From CAIVAT01 sp049317265 (lineage in GTDB: Bacteria > Bacteroidota > Bacteroidia > Bacteroidales > FEN-979), in the NCBI GenBank assembly GCA_049317265.1, contig JBMOIP010000020.1:14532-78531 (forward strand): a stretch of DNA of 64,000 nt. Direction: 5' to 3'. Numbering within the stretch: position 1 is the stretch's first letter; the number at the start of each line of letters is the position of its first letter. Below are positions 57,001-64,000 of this stretch, one piece after another. A program made the position numbers and the translations under genes. Under the pieces are notes generated by a model. The model searched no databases and was not told the origin of the DNA. It saw only the letters and a program-made list of their open reading frames with translations.

Positions 57001-60000
57001 CCATCATCGGGCGGTTGTGCAGCGGTACCGGTAACAGCTTCTATTACCATTACAACATTGCCGGTGGCAACGTTCAGCTACCCCGGAACTCCATATTGTT
57101 CAAATGCAGCAAACCCATCCCCTACTTTCAGTGGGGGAGCAGCAGGGACATTCTCTTCAACTGCAGGGTTGGTTTTTGTCAGCACTGCCACAGGACAAGT
57201 TAACCTTTCTGCCAGCACACCTGGAAGTTATACCGTTACCAATACCATTGCCGCCTCAGGAGGATGTGCCCTGGTAACTGCTTCCAGTCCGGTCACCGTT
57301 ACCACCTTGCCCGCTGCAACGATCTCCTATGCAGGAACACCATTCTGCAAAAGTGTGGCAACAGCCCAACCGGTCACAGCAACCGGGACAACGGGCGGAA
57401 CCTACTCCGCCTCACCTGCCGGGCTAACCATCAATAGTTCAACAGGGGCGATTACACCTTCTTCGAGCACTGCCGGGGCTTATACCGTTACTTACACCAT
57501 CGCAGCAGGCGGGGGTTGCGGGGTAGTAACTGCCACGACATCTGTTACCGTTACAGCGGTCCCGACTGCATCCATCAGCTACGCCGGAACACCTTTCTGC
57601 ACATCAGTGGCTACCGCCCAGGCTGTTACGATCTCCGGAACAGGAGCATATACAGGTGGAACCTATAGTTCAACCGCCGGGTTGAGCATCAACTCTTCCA
57701 CCGGGGCTATCACACCAGCTTTAAGTACTGCCGGATCCTATACTGTCACTTATACGATTCCTTCTTCAGGTGGATGTGCTGCAGTGCCGGTAACAACATC
57801 GTTAACGGTTACAACTTTGCCCGTGGCTACATTCAGCTACACAGGTACGCCATATTGTTCAGATGCAGCAGATCCATCCCCGACATTCAGCGGTGGGGCG
57901 GCGGGAATATTTTCATCGACAGCAGGGCTGGTTTTTATCAGCACCTCAACCGGGCAAATAAACCTATCCGCCAGCACACCCGGAACCTACACGGTAACGA
58001 ATACCATCATCGCATCTGGTGGCTGCCCGGTTGTCACCGCCACAGCACCAGTAGCAATCAACCTGAGCCTGCCGGTGAGCCTGTCGGTTGCACCTTCAGC
58101 AAACCCGGTTTGTTCGGGAACATCGGTTACCTTCACTGCTACACCTGTCAATGGTGGAACAACCCCTGTCTACCAATGGAAAGTGAATGGAACCAATGCC
58201 GGAACCAACAGCGCTACATTTGCTTATATACCAACGAATAACGATTTGGTAACCTGTATCCTGACTTCAAATGAAACCTGTGCCACCGGCAACCCGGCAA
58301 CTTCCGGTGCGATAACCATGGTTGTCAATCAGACCGGGAGCTGGTTTGGAATTACGAGTACCGACTGGCATACAGCTTCCAACTGGTGCGGGGGTGTACC
58401 AACTTCAACAACAAATGTCATCATTCCTCCGGGTGGCAATCAACCTGTGATCAGTGCAGCGGCTGTGTGTAATAACATTACGATAAATACAGGTGCATCG
58501 CTGACCATAGCCGGTTCAAACATCCTTACTGTCAGCGGTAACTGGACCAATAATGGATCGTTCATCCCGAACAGTTCAACAGTTGATTTTACCGGTGCGG
58601 GAGCCGCCGGCATCGGTGCCAGCAATTTCAACAACATTACCCTCAGCGGCACCGGAGCAAAAACGGCCAACGGGGCGTTGACCATCACAGGAAATTTGAA
58701 CATCAGCAATAATTTCACTGCAGGTTCATTCACCCATTCTGTAGGTGGAAACTGGATCAACAGTGGCCTCTTCACTGCTACAGGGTCTACGGTCAATTTT
58801 AACGGGGCAGGGGCTGGCAACATTGGGGCCGGTAACTTCAATAACATCATGTTCAGTGGCGCCGGAACAAAAACAGCGACAGGGGTGTTAACCATCACCG
58901 GCAGCGTAAATATCAGCAACAATTTTACAGCAGGAGCATACACGCATGCTGTGGCAGGGAACTGGACCAATTCCGGGGTTTTTACGGCAACGGGATCCAC
59001 GATAAATTTCAATGGTGCCTCCAACACGATCGGTGCAAGCAACTTCAACCATGTCATTATCGGGGGCTCAGGAACCAAAACTGAAACCGGAAATATAGTG
59101 GTTAGTGGAAATTTTACGGTCAATTCGGGTACGTTTGCTGTGAATGCAAGTACTACACTCCGTGACACACTGACCATTGCAGGCAATTATATGCAAACCG
59201 GGGGTGTTTTCGACTTTAATCCAACCGCATCCGGTGAGGCATCGGTACTTAACCTTGCGGGAAACTTTACAAGCACTGCAGGCACAGGGTCTATGAGTAC
59301 TGAAGGGAACGCGGCAGTTAACGGCCAGTTAATATTTAACGGGACCGCCACCCAAACGGTAACCCTTGCAAATTCAAATGCAGTCATCTGGACTTCCCTG
59401 GCAGTTAATACAGGAAGCACTGTAAAGCTTGGATCCAATGTTACATTGCTGGGAGACTATTCAGCGGCAAAGTATTATGCTGATTTGGTTGTTTCCGGCA
59501 CAATTGATTTCGGAACCTACGTTATCAATGATATTCCAAATGGAAATCAGGCGAATGCCTCTCATTTTGTATTAAACAGCGGAGCTAATCTTATCACCGC
59601 CAATCCAGGCGGAATTTCCCTGACCGGAGTCACAGGGTCTGTTCAGTTCAACGGACCACGAACCTATAACGCCGGTGCAAATTACACCTACAATGGCACA
59701 TCCAGCCAGGTTACCGGGGCAGGCCTGACAGGTGCGAACAATCTCACAATTGCCAATACAGGTTCAGCAGGTAACAATATTGTAAGTTTAAGTGCGGCAA
59801 CCGGGGTTTCAGGGGCTCTGAACTTTACTGCCGGGATGTTAACCACCACCACCACAAATTTGCTGTCGGTTACCAATACTTCAACGAATGCCATTACAGG
59901 CGCATCTGCAGCTTCCTTTATTAACGGACCCATGAGCTGGTCATTGCCTGCCAATCTTTCTGCCGTGTCAACTTACCATTTCCCGGTAGGAAACGGCACC

Positions 60001-63000
60001 ACCTACCTGCCATTCGACCTGGTTAACCCCACTACGGGTGCAGGAGTGATAACAGCACAGGTTGAAGCAATAGCTTCAGGTACCGGAGGAACATATGATG
60101 CCACACTTGCTTCCATCAGCAACTCGGAATACTGGTCGTTGATCACTGCCGGTAATTTCACCAATAGTTCGGTTGCCCTGACCCGGCCATCCGCGATTGC
60201 ACCATTTGATGCGATAGGAGGAAGTAATTCAGTGGCCGGCACCTATACATCCCTGGCCGGCACTGCGGGTACCTATAGTGTAACAGGTTCTGATCAGGTC
60301 GGTGCAAACAGGTATTTTGTTTTCGCCGGGATGAAACAGTCCATTTCAACCGGGACTATATCCGGTTCCCCGTTTTGCCCGGGTGCCGCAGTTTCAGTTC
60401 CCTTTTCCATCACAGGTACTTTTATTGCCGGGAACGTATTCACCGCACAGTTGTCCGGTGCCAGCGGAAGTTTTTCTTCACCGTCGGTGATTGGAACACT
60501 GACACAGACCACAGCAGGAACAATATCATGTACAATTCCTCTTGGAATTTCTGCAGGAACAGGATACAGGATACGTGTTGTCGGGAGTAGTCCGGTTGTA
60601 ACGGGAACACCGAACTCAAGTGATCTGACGATAAGTCCGGGCATCCCATCCATGCCTGGTGCAATTTCAGGTCCCTCTGTCCAGTGTCCGGCGGTAACGG
60701 GGCAGATATACAGTATCACGGCAGTTCCCAATTCAACAACTTACGCATGGACAATTCCCACTGGCTGGATGATTACTTCCGGTTCCGGATCAAACTCTAT
60801 CACCGTTACAACAGGAGCAGCAGGGCAGAACGGCAACATTAAGGTAACTGCCGGCAACAGTTGCGGGACAAGCGGTGAAAGCATCCTGGCTGTAACAGTA
60901 CGTCCCACACCGACCGCCACGATTGGTGGAACTGCAACGGTCTGCCAAAATTCAACCAGTCCGTTCATCACATTTACCAATCCGCAAACTTTACCAGTCA
61001 CCATCACCTATAATGTTAATGGTGCAAATCAATCGACCATCAATGTTGGATCAAGCACAACTGCCACATTGGCCGTACCGACAAATATTGCAGGCGTGTT
61101 TGCGTACAACCTTGTCAGTGTTGTTTATCAGACGGCACCGGCCTGTTCAAATCCGGTTTCAGGAACTGCCACAGTCACTGTAACCTTAATCCCCACTGCA
61201 ATAATCAGTTATGCAGGAACACCCTTCTGTACTTCAATAGCCACTGCCCAATCGGTCACCATTACAGGCAGCGGGGCTTATACCGGCGGAGTCTATACTT
61301 CATCTCCGGCCGGATTATCGATCAATGCTTCAACCGGAGCCATTACCCCTTCTTTAAGTACGGCAGGAACTTATACCGTTACTTATACCATTCCATCTTC
61401 GGGCGGTTGTGCTGCTGTCCCGGTTACAACTTCGGTTACAATAACAACTTTGCCGGTTGCTTTATTTAGCTATACAGGCACTCCATATTGTTCAAACGCA
61501 GCAAATCCATCACCAACTTTTAGTGGCGGAGGTGTCGCAGGAACCTTCTCCTCTACTGCAGGACTGAATTTTATCAGCACCGCAACAGGCCAGGTGAACC
61601 TTGCCACCAGCGCCCCGGGAACCTACACCGTGACCAACACCATTGTTGCATCGGGTGGTTGCGCACTGGTGACCACCTCAAGCACAATCACCATTACCAC
61701 TTTGCCCGCTGCAACAATCTCTTATGCAGGAACACCTTTCTGTAAAAGCGTGGCAACAGCGCAGCCGGTTACTGCTACCGGGACAACCGGTGGAACCTAC
61801 TCTGCCTCACCAGCCGGACTAACCATCAACAGCGCAACTGGTGCGATCACACCTTCTTCGAGTACTGCAGGGGTTTATACCGTGACCTATACCATTGCTG
61901 CCGGTGGAGGTTGCGCGGTGGTGACGGCAACAACGTCAGTGACCATTACCGCAGTCCCGACAGCCTCCATCAGCTATGTGGGAACACCATTCTGTACATC
62001 GGTTGCCACGGCTCAGTCTGTCACCGTAACAGGAACAGGAGCCTATACAGGTGGGACCTATACTTCATCTCCGACCGGATTAACAATCAACTCTTCATCC
62101 GGTGCCATCACTCCGAGTACAAGTACCGCGGGGACTTATACGGTCACCTACACCACTCCATCATCTGGTGGTTGTGCAGCAGTGCCGGTGACGACTTCGG
62201 TGACAATAACAACTTTACCCGTTGCAACCTTCAGCTATACCGGAACACCCTACTGTTCCAATGCAGCAAATCCATCCCCGACCTTTAGCGGCGGGGGAAT
62301 TGCAGGAACCTTCTCCTCGACAGCAGGACTGAATTTTGTCAGTACCGCAACAGGACAGGTGAACCTTGCCACCAGCACCCCGGGAACCTACACCGTGACC
62401 AACACCATTGCTGCTTCGGGTGGTTGCGCCTTGGTTACCTCATCAAACTCGATCACCATTACCACCCTGCCCGCTGCAACAATCTCTTATGCAGGAACAC
62501 CTTTCTGTAAAAGCGTGGCAACAGCGCAGCCGGTTACTGCTACCGGGACAACCGGTGGAACCTACTCTGCCTCACCAGCCGGACTAACCATCAACAGCTC
62601 AACCGGTGCCATTACACCAAGTACCAGTACTGCCGGGGTTTATACTGTCACTTATACCATTGCTGCCGGTGGAGGTTGCGGGGTGGTGACGGCAACAACG
62701 TCAGTGACCATTACGGCAGTGCCGACTGCAACCATCAGCTATGTTGGAACCCCCTTCTGCACATCAATAGCCTCCGCTCAATCGGTCACCATCACCGGTA
62801 CCGGGGCTTATTTAGGCGGCACCTATACAGCATCCCCGGCCGGGTTAACGATCAACGCTTCAACCGGGGCTATCACTCCTTCCACCAGTACTGCCGGGAC
62901 TTATACCGTTACCTACACGATTCCTTCTTCAGGTGGTTGTGCAGCAGTGCCGGTGACGACTTCGGTGACAATAACAACTTTACCCGTTGCAACCTTCAGC

Positions 63001-64000
63001 TATACCGGAACACCCTACTGTTCCAATGCAGCAAATCCATCTCCGACCTTTAGCGGCGGGGGAATCGCAGGGACATTCTCCTCGACAGCAGGGCTGAATT
63101 TTATCAGCACCTCAACCGGCCAGGTAAACTTTGCCACCAGCACCCCGGGAACCTACACCGTGACCAACACCATTACTGCTTCGGGTGGTTGCGCCTTGGT
63201 TACCTCATCAAACACGATCACCATTACCACCTTGCCCGCTGCAACAATCTCTTATGCAGGAACACCTTTCTGTAAAAGCGTGGCAACAGCGCAGCCGGTT
63301 ACTGCTACCGGGACAACCGGTGGAACCTACTCTGCCTCACCAGCCGGACTAACCATCAACAGCTCAACCGGTGCCATTACACCAAGTACCAGTACTGCCG
63401 GGGTTTATACTGTCACCTATACCATTGCTGCCGGTGGAGGTTGCGGGGTGGTGACGGCATCAACGTCAGTGACCATTACGGCGATGCCGACAGCCTCCAT
63501 CAGCTATGCCGGGACACCCTTCTGTACTTCTGTGGCCACGGCTCAGTCTGTCACTTTAACAGGAACAGGAGCCTATACAGGTGGGACCTATACTTCATCT
63601 CCGACCGGATTAACAATCAACTCTTCATCCGGTGCCATCACTCCGAGTACAAGTACCGCGGGGACTTATACGGTCACCTACACCACTCCATCATCTGGTG
63701 GTTGTGCAGCAGTGCCGGTGACGACTTCGGTGACAATAACAACTTTACCCGTTGCAACCTTCAGCTATACCGGAACACCCTACTGTTCCAATGCAGCAAA
63801 TCCATCCCCGACCTTTAGCGGCGGGGGTGTGGCTGGAATCTTCTCCACAACTGCAGGACTGAATTTTGTCAGCACGGCCACTGGCCAGGTGAACCTTGCC
63901 ACCAGCACCCCGGGAACCTACACCATAACCAACACCATCGCTGCTTCGGGTGGTTGCGCACTGGTGACCACCTCAAGCACAATCACCATTACCACTTTGC
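48088..64000 (+). CDS. Giant exported multi-domain surface protein with Ig-like ABC repeats (3' end outside window)
   Basis: The frame runs from ATG 48088 to the right edge without a stop in the lines I checked, more than 5300 codons. A signal peptide (about 1-34, ending SSQANA) precedes beta-solenoid-like repeats rich in T, S, G and N (about 35-760; GNWNSNSSWSATSGG). A module with SFINGP and FPVG follows (about 757-1000), then an Ig-like CHU_C-associated domain (about 1002-1070). Next comes a jelly-roll-like segment (NLVTNGDFESG to DFALDDIVF, about 1148-1318). Twenty-eight complete Ig-like modules of 84-87 residues, each with two Cys (TPFC and GGC), occur in three clusters: 1622-2382, 2653-3326 and 4369 onward. 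The layout suits a T9SS-secreted adhesin or matrix protein, but any sorting domain would lie beyond the window. Frames on other strands here are shadows. Confidence 0.88.
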   Translation, partial: MKETPTFKRCIPAMIFIASFMLIFLVGSSQANAATRYLVATGNWNSNSSWSATSGGTSGASFPVAGDIVYLEGGFTITVTSNAACASVAFSGTSTTLTINSTFTLTVSGSVTSNSSLNTAWANTISGSGTLSCASLTVGTNITPSATRTTTLTTTISLLSISGNLSLYSNDNGNSQNNAIFILSSGTVSVSGSVTSTNEDTGQNTSTLSMAAGSQSGTLNLGNAVPFSLGSGANTINLAGNASTVNYNYAGTQAIYAVGYFHLLLSGSGTKTLQTGTTSVGGNLILSGTASTTTVAGLTVGGNLDIGSGSSLTVAGFNFSVTGTTSISGTLIHNNSAGTKTFTGNVTLNNGGIWNETANEDVTFGGNLLNNGTLTAGTGVHTFSGTAKTIGGSAAVTIPSVTISATTTNTGTLTISTTLAGAGTLTNGTNGILNFAGSSVTPTLTATANPNTVNYTGAAQTVKPTSYYNLTLSGSGGSNVKTTTGVTVAGKLSMEGTATVSTAPTYGSAATLQYNTSIARNAGAEWPTTYSYSGGVVIDNTGTITMNAAKVMDLSTPLTIRNGAALATGNFQVTLGGDFINEGGTFSAGTSPVLITNSMAAQSIAGFTTTGLISVTKSSGTATLTGNVNGGGLTMNGAGSTLNAGTGLTHAISGAVTLTNGTLNGGTNTTIGVSGSWTKNSGIFTSGSGTVILNGSAVQTIDGTSSTTFNNLTMNNSAGAALTTSMIISGAMTLTNGLITATTATVTVSNTAVSAVSGGSATSFINGPLIRNLAAGQNYIFPVGKGIVYMPFGLNGITGTNPQLRVEAFQAATGGTVTAPLTSLSTTEYWLASVVSGTYGGGIVSLTRQTALNELESIGRSATLSGVYSTLHGTVSGTSVINSDNTGSSLGYFVMASNRSITTGTVSPTSFCPGSAISIPFTISGTFNAGNVFTAQLSNASGSFGSPVTIGTLTSQAAGTISGTIPSLQSEGTGYRIRVISSNPAVTGTNNGTDLIIVIPVITGTSAGSRCGPGAVTLSATASAGTISWYTALTGGSSIATGPSYTTPGLSSSATYFVDVTLGSCTSTPRTPVLAAIVPSPTITTGGGGTYCTGSDIQLTSTGINVTDQYWVGPNNFYSVLQNPVLTSATAAMSGTYTVIGSALSGINLVTNGDFESGNTGFTSSYTLGPPVYNGLYNEGTYDVIADPSSRHTNFIACVDHTSGSGLQMVINGTINPNVPVWEQTVNVVPGMDYQYTYWVQSVVASNPSQLQLYINGLPAGPVYTALTPTCQWIQFIYNWNSGTTTTAVLSLENQNTIASGNDFALDDIVFQQVCPAVSGDWPLSMSDAPAGLTVNVVVNAAVTAGTIGTAQSICRGATPATLTSITAGTGSGTISYEWQTNASGSYVTISGATTATYTPPALNATTSYQRRTVSLSGGVTCYSPYSTAITIIVNGPTAVAGGPNSACQTSTPTAITLSGSSFGGGAATAAWSIISGGGSLSSTAQTANPSAVTYTPAANFSGTVTLRLTTNLVGTCTAIADRTITVTALPGAIAGTAVSTCSNAGAVNITAGSSATNFATTTWTSSGTGTFTNPSSLTTATYTPGASDIVAGSVTLTLTATGNSPCGNAVSTKILTITTLPAATITYAGTPFCKSLVSAQSVTATGTTGGTYSASPAGLTINSSTGAITPSTSTTGTYTVTYTIAASGGCGIVTATTSVTITAVPTASISYAGTPFCTSVATGQAVSLSGTGAYTGGTYSSTAGLTINGSTGAITPSTSIAGTYTVTYTIPSSGGCAAVPVTTSVTITTLPVATFSYTGTPFCTSASNPSPTFSGGGVAGTFSSTAGLVFVSTATGQVNLSASTPGSYTITNTIAASGGCALVAATSPVTITTLPAATISYAGSPFCKSVATAQPVTATGTTGGTYSASPAGLSINSSTGAITPSTSTAGIYTVTYTIAAGGGCGVVTATTSVTVTAVPTASISYAGSPFCSSLATAQAVTLSGTGAYTGGTYSSTAGLTINGSTGAITPSTSTAGTYTVTYTVPSSGGCAAVPVTTSVTITTLPVATFSYTGTPFCTSASNPSPTFSGGGVAGTFSSTAGLVFVSTATGQVNLSASTPGSYTITNTIAASGGCALVAATSPVTITTLPAATISYAGSPFCKSVATAQPVTATGTTGGTYTASPAGLTINSSTGAITPSTSTAGVYTVTYTIAASGGCGVVTATTSVTITAAPTASISYTGTPFCTSISTGQAVSLSGSGAYTGGTYSSTAGLTINGSTGAITPSTSTAGTYTVTYTVPSSGGCAAVPVTTSVTITTLPVATFSYAGTPYCSNAVNPYPTFSGGAPGTFSSAAGLVFISTATGQVNLSASTPGSYTVTNTIAASGGCAQVTATSPININSIPTATISGSTTVCMNATQPNITFTGAGASSPYTFTYTINGGANQYATTTAGNSVTVPVPTSTAGSFLYALVSVSSSAGCSQLQTGSATVIVRPDATIIDDAPAQLCQYNLQMVTASVNGGSGNYSYSWQVITPGASSLFVPGSTTNDYIWITSYSLAPGTYAFQLTVTDIDWGCQKVKNYSVVIQTNLNPNWILHPAQTCIGLTGFNYSVQNLSGTSYSWVVTGGTIASGQGTSQISVNWGLIPGSGDVTVTAVYGSCTQIISQSVTITAIPTATISYAGSPFCNSVATAQPVTRTGTGNYTGGTYSSNPGLTINSSTGAITPSSSSPGIYTVTYTIPASGGCSAVPVTTSVTITTLPVATFSYTGTPYCSNAANPFPTFSGGAAGTFSSTAGLVFVSTSTGQVNLASSTAGSYTITNSIAASGGCAQVTATSPITITTLPASTISYAGTPFCKSVATAQPVTATGTTGGTYSASPAGLTINSSTGAITPSTSTAGVYTVTYTIAAGGGCGVVTTSTSVTITAVPTASISYAGTPFCTSVITAQSVTISGTGAYTGGIYSSTAGLSINSSTGAITPSTSTAGTYTVTYTIPSSGGCAAVPVTASITITTLPVATFSYPGTPYCSNAANPSPTFSGGAAGTFSSTAGLVFVSTATGQVNLSASTPGSYTVTNTIAASGGCALVTASSPVTVTTLPAATISYAGTPFCKSVATAQPVTATGTTGGTYSASPAGLTINSSTGAITPSSSTAGAYTVTYTIAAGGGCGVVTATTSVTVTAVPTASISYAGTPFCTSVATAQAVTISGTGAYTGGTYSSTAGLSINSSTGAITPALSTAGSYTVTYTIPSSGGCAAVPVTTSLTVTTLPVATFSYTGTPYCSDAADPSPTFSGGAAGIFSSTAGLVFISTSTGQINLSASTPGTYTVTNTIIASGGCPVVTATAPVAINLSLPVSLSVAPSANPVCSGTSVTFTATPVNGGTTPVYQWKVNGTNAGTNSATFAYIPTNNDLVTCILTSNETCATGNPATSGAITMVVNQTGSWFGITSTDWHTASNWCGGVPTSTTNVIIPPGGNQPVISAAAVCNNITINTGASLTIAGSNILTVSGNWTNNGSFIPNSSTVDFTGAGAAGIGASNFNNITLSGTGAKTANGALTITGNLNISNNFTAGSFTHSVGGNWINSGLFTATGSTVNFNGAGAGNIGAGNFNNIMFSGAGTKTATGVLTITGSVNISNNFTAGAYTHAVAGNWTNSGVFTATGSTINFNGASNTIGASNFNHVIIGGSGTKTETGNIVVSGNFTVNSGTFAVNASTTLRDTLTIAGNYMQTGGVFDFNPTASGEASVLNLAGNFTSTAGTGSMSTEGNAAVNGQLIFNGTATQTVTLANSNAVIWTSLAVNTGSTVKLGSNVTLLGDYSAAKYYADLVVSGTIDFGTYVINDIPNGNQANASHFVLNSGANLITANPGGISLTGVTGSVQFNGPRTYNAGANYTYNGTSSQVTGAGLTGANNLTIANTGSAGNNIVSLSAATGVSGALNFTAGMLTTTTTNLLSVTNTSTNAITGASAASFINGPMSWSLPANLSAVSTYHFPVGNGTTYLPFDLVNPTTGAGVITAQVEAIASGTGGTYDATLASISNSEYWSLITAGNFTNSSVALTRPSAIAPFDAIGGSNSVAGTYTSLAGTAGTYSVTGSDQVGANRYFVFAGMKQSISTGTISGSPFCPGAAVSVPFSITGTFIAGNVFTAQLSGASGSFSSPSVIGTLTQTTAGTISCTIPLGISAGTGYRIRVVGSSPVVTGTPNSSDLTISPGIPSMPGAISGPSVQCPAVTGQIYSITAVPNSTTYAWTIPTGWMITSGSGSNSITVTTGAAGQNGNIKVTAGNSCGTSGESILAVTVRPTPTATIGGTATVCQNSTSPFITFTNPQTLPVTITYNVNGANQSTINVGSSTTATLAVPTNIAGVFAYNLVSVVYQTAPACSNPVSGTATVTVTLIPTAIISYAGTPFCTSIATAQSVTITGSGAYTGGVYTSSPAGLSINASTGAITPSLSTAGTYTVTYTIPSSGGCAAVPVTTSVTITTLPVALFSYTGTPYCSNAANPSPTFSGGGVAGTFSSTAGLNFISTATGQVNLATSAPGTYTVTNTIVASGGCALVTTSSTITITTLPAATISYAGTPFCKSVATAQPVTATGTTGGTYSASPAGLTINSATGAITPSSSTAGVYTVTYTIAAGGGCAVVTATTSVTITAVPTASISYVGTPFCTSVATAQSVTVTGTGAYTGGTYTSSPTGLTINSSSGAITPSTSTAGTYTVTYTTPSSGGCAAVPVTTSVTITTLPVATFSYTGTPYCSNAANPSPTFSGGGIAGTFSSTAGLNFVSTATGQVNLATSTPGTYTVTNTIAASGGCALVTSSNSITITTLPAATISYAGTPFCKSVATAQPVTATGTTGGTYSASPAGLTINSSTGAITPSTSTAGVYTVTYTIAAGGGCGVVTATTSVTITAVPTATISYVGTPFCTSIASAQSVTITGTGAYLGGTYTASPAGLTINASTGAITPSTSTAGTYTVTYTIPSSGGCAAVPVTTSVTITTLPVATFSYTGTPYCSNAANPSPTFSGGGIAGTFSSTAGLNFISTSTGQVNFATSTPGTYTVTNTITASGGCALVTSSNTITITTLPAATISYAGTPFCKSVATAQPVTATGTTGGTYSASPAGLTINSSTGAITPSTSTAGVYTVTYTIAAGGGCGVVTASTSVTITAMPTASISYAGTPFCTSVATAQSVTLTGTGAYTGGTYTSSPTGLTINSSSGAITPSTSTAGTYTVTYTTPSSGGCAAVPVTTSVTITTLPVATFSYTGTPYCSNAANPSPTFSGGGVAGIFSTTAGLNFVSTATGQVNLATSTPGTYTITNTIAASGGCALVTTSSTITITTL
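50356..51083 (+). repeat. SFINGP/FPVG module, copy 1, inside the giant gene
   Basis: A segment running from SFINGPLIRNLAAGQNYIFPVG to a domain starting SPTSFCPGSAISIPFTISGTFNAGNVFTAQL. The same order and motifs recur at 59899-60640 in more diverged form. Confidence 0.75.
52951..55233 (+). repeat. Ig-like repeat cluster 1: (A-B-C) x 3
   Basis: Nine modules begin at 52951 (A), 53203 (B), 53461 (C), 53713 (A), 53965 (B), 54223 (C), 54475 (A), 54727 (B) and 54985 (C). The triplet period is exactly 762 bp. Module A carries FCKS and TGTTGG, B carries GTGAYTGGTYSS, and C carries NPSPTFSGG. Confidence 0.9.
56044..58067 (+). repeat. Ig-like repeat cluster 2: B-C then (A-B-C) x 2
   Basis: Eight modules start at 56044 (B), 56302 (C), 56551 (A), 56803 (B), 57061 (C), 57310 (A), 57562 (B) and 57820 (C). 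The cluster begins with B, as if the preceding non-Ig spacer (55234-56043) took the place of an A. Confidence 0.9.
58537..59166 (+). repeat. Three 70-residue repeats in the spacer of the giant gene
   Basis: Units at 58537, 58747 and 58957 are spaced exactly 210 bp and share GNWxNSGxFTATGS and NFNNI. They resemble the N-terminal beta-solenoid repeats. Confidence 0.85.
59899..60640 (+). repeat. SFINGP/FPVG module, copy 2, inside the giant gene
   Basis: Carries SFINGPMSWSLPANLSAV with HFPVGNGTTYLPFDL, then FCPGAAVSVPFSITGTFIAGNVFTAQL. It parallels the copy at 50356-51083 in order. Confidence 0.75.
61192..64000 (+). repeat. Ig-like repeat cluster 3: B-C then (A-B-C) x 3, continuing past the window
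   Basis: Modules start at 61192 (B), 61453 (C), 61705 (A), 61957 (B), 62218 (C), 62470 (A), 62722 (B), 62983 (C), 63235 (A), 63487 (B) and 63748 (C). A further A module begins at 64000. The period is exactly 765 bp. Confidence 0.9.

Noticed and set aside
48294..62288. Many antisense and out-of-frame open frames inside the giant gene, including long minus-strand frames and repeated +1-frame frames spaced 765 bp
   Set aside because: They follow the codon bias and periodicity of the real frame and repeat with its units. The translated sequences look like low-complexity shadows without domains.
52951..64000. Possible CRISPR or satellite DNA in the regular 762-765 bp repeats
   Set aside because: The repeats are in frame, code for Ig-like domains and lack the short repeat-spacer layout.
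1..64000. tRNA, rRNA, riboswitch or phage genes
   Set aside because: No recognisable cloverleaf, rRNA segment, known aptamer or phage gene was seen on either strand; a covariance-model scan was not possible.

Overview
The window looks like chromosomal DNA of a Bacteroidota bacterium, most likely of the class Bacteroidia. Several signs agree: TAnnTTTG promoter boxes in front of many genes; a Rho factor with a long Pro/Arg-rich insertion; families largely confined to this phylum (DUF4293, the BT_3928 family, DUF4159 proteins, a putative septoil-knot protein); a type IX secretion C-terminal domain; and a giant Ig-repeat surface protein. No rRNA, tRNA, CRISPR array, transposase or phage gene was seen.

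Positions 1-31000 are mostly housekeeping genes in short, often divergent units. On the minus strand cysH, a di-iron metallo-beta-lactamase-fold protein and a PAS histidine kinase (cut by the left edge) form one likely operon. Then come an Mpl-type Mur ligase, rho, DUF4293, two phosphoesterase-type enzymes, rmuC, rlmB with a polytopic membrane protein, an FtsE-type ATPase, ornithine carbamoyltransferase, an MscS channel, a YegS-like lipid kinase, an LtaS-like membrane sulfatase and a DnaQ-like exonuclease. Two citrate lyase genes follow, one a CitD-CitE fusion, then recQ, a methyltransferase, the possible knotted protein, a 3-methyladenine glycosylase, a DUF4159 protein and a secreted BNR/T9SS protein.

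Positions 31000-48000 hold a GH27 alpha-galactosidase lipoprotein, malic enzyme, a cold shock protein, dnaN, plsY, a 1501-residue secreted protein of unknown role, prmA, tpiA, an orphan OppB-type permease and a BT_3928-family protein. An NtrC-type sigma-54 activator and an Hpt protein follow.

From 48088 to the right edge there is a single open reading frame of more than 5300 codons. It encodes an exported protein with beta-solenoid-like N-terminal repeats and 28 complete Ig-like modules of three types in a higher-order A-B-C order, with a DNA period of 762-765 bp. Long stretches of some copies are identical, which points to recent duplication or gene conversion.

The gaps between genes carry several families of very short tandem repeats (7-bp units GAAATTT, AATCGTM and GAATATT; 8-bp unit GTGGACAA; and a CACAAAGG type). 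They sit against stop and start codons, sometimes as inverted pairs around a gene. These repeats, the giant protein and its possible sigma-54 control, the CitD-CitE fusion, the septoil-knot candidate and the di-iron protein beside a PAS kinase are the points most worth following up. All calls come from reading the sequence; no database search was run.
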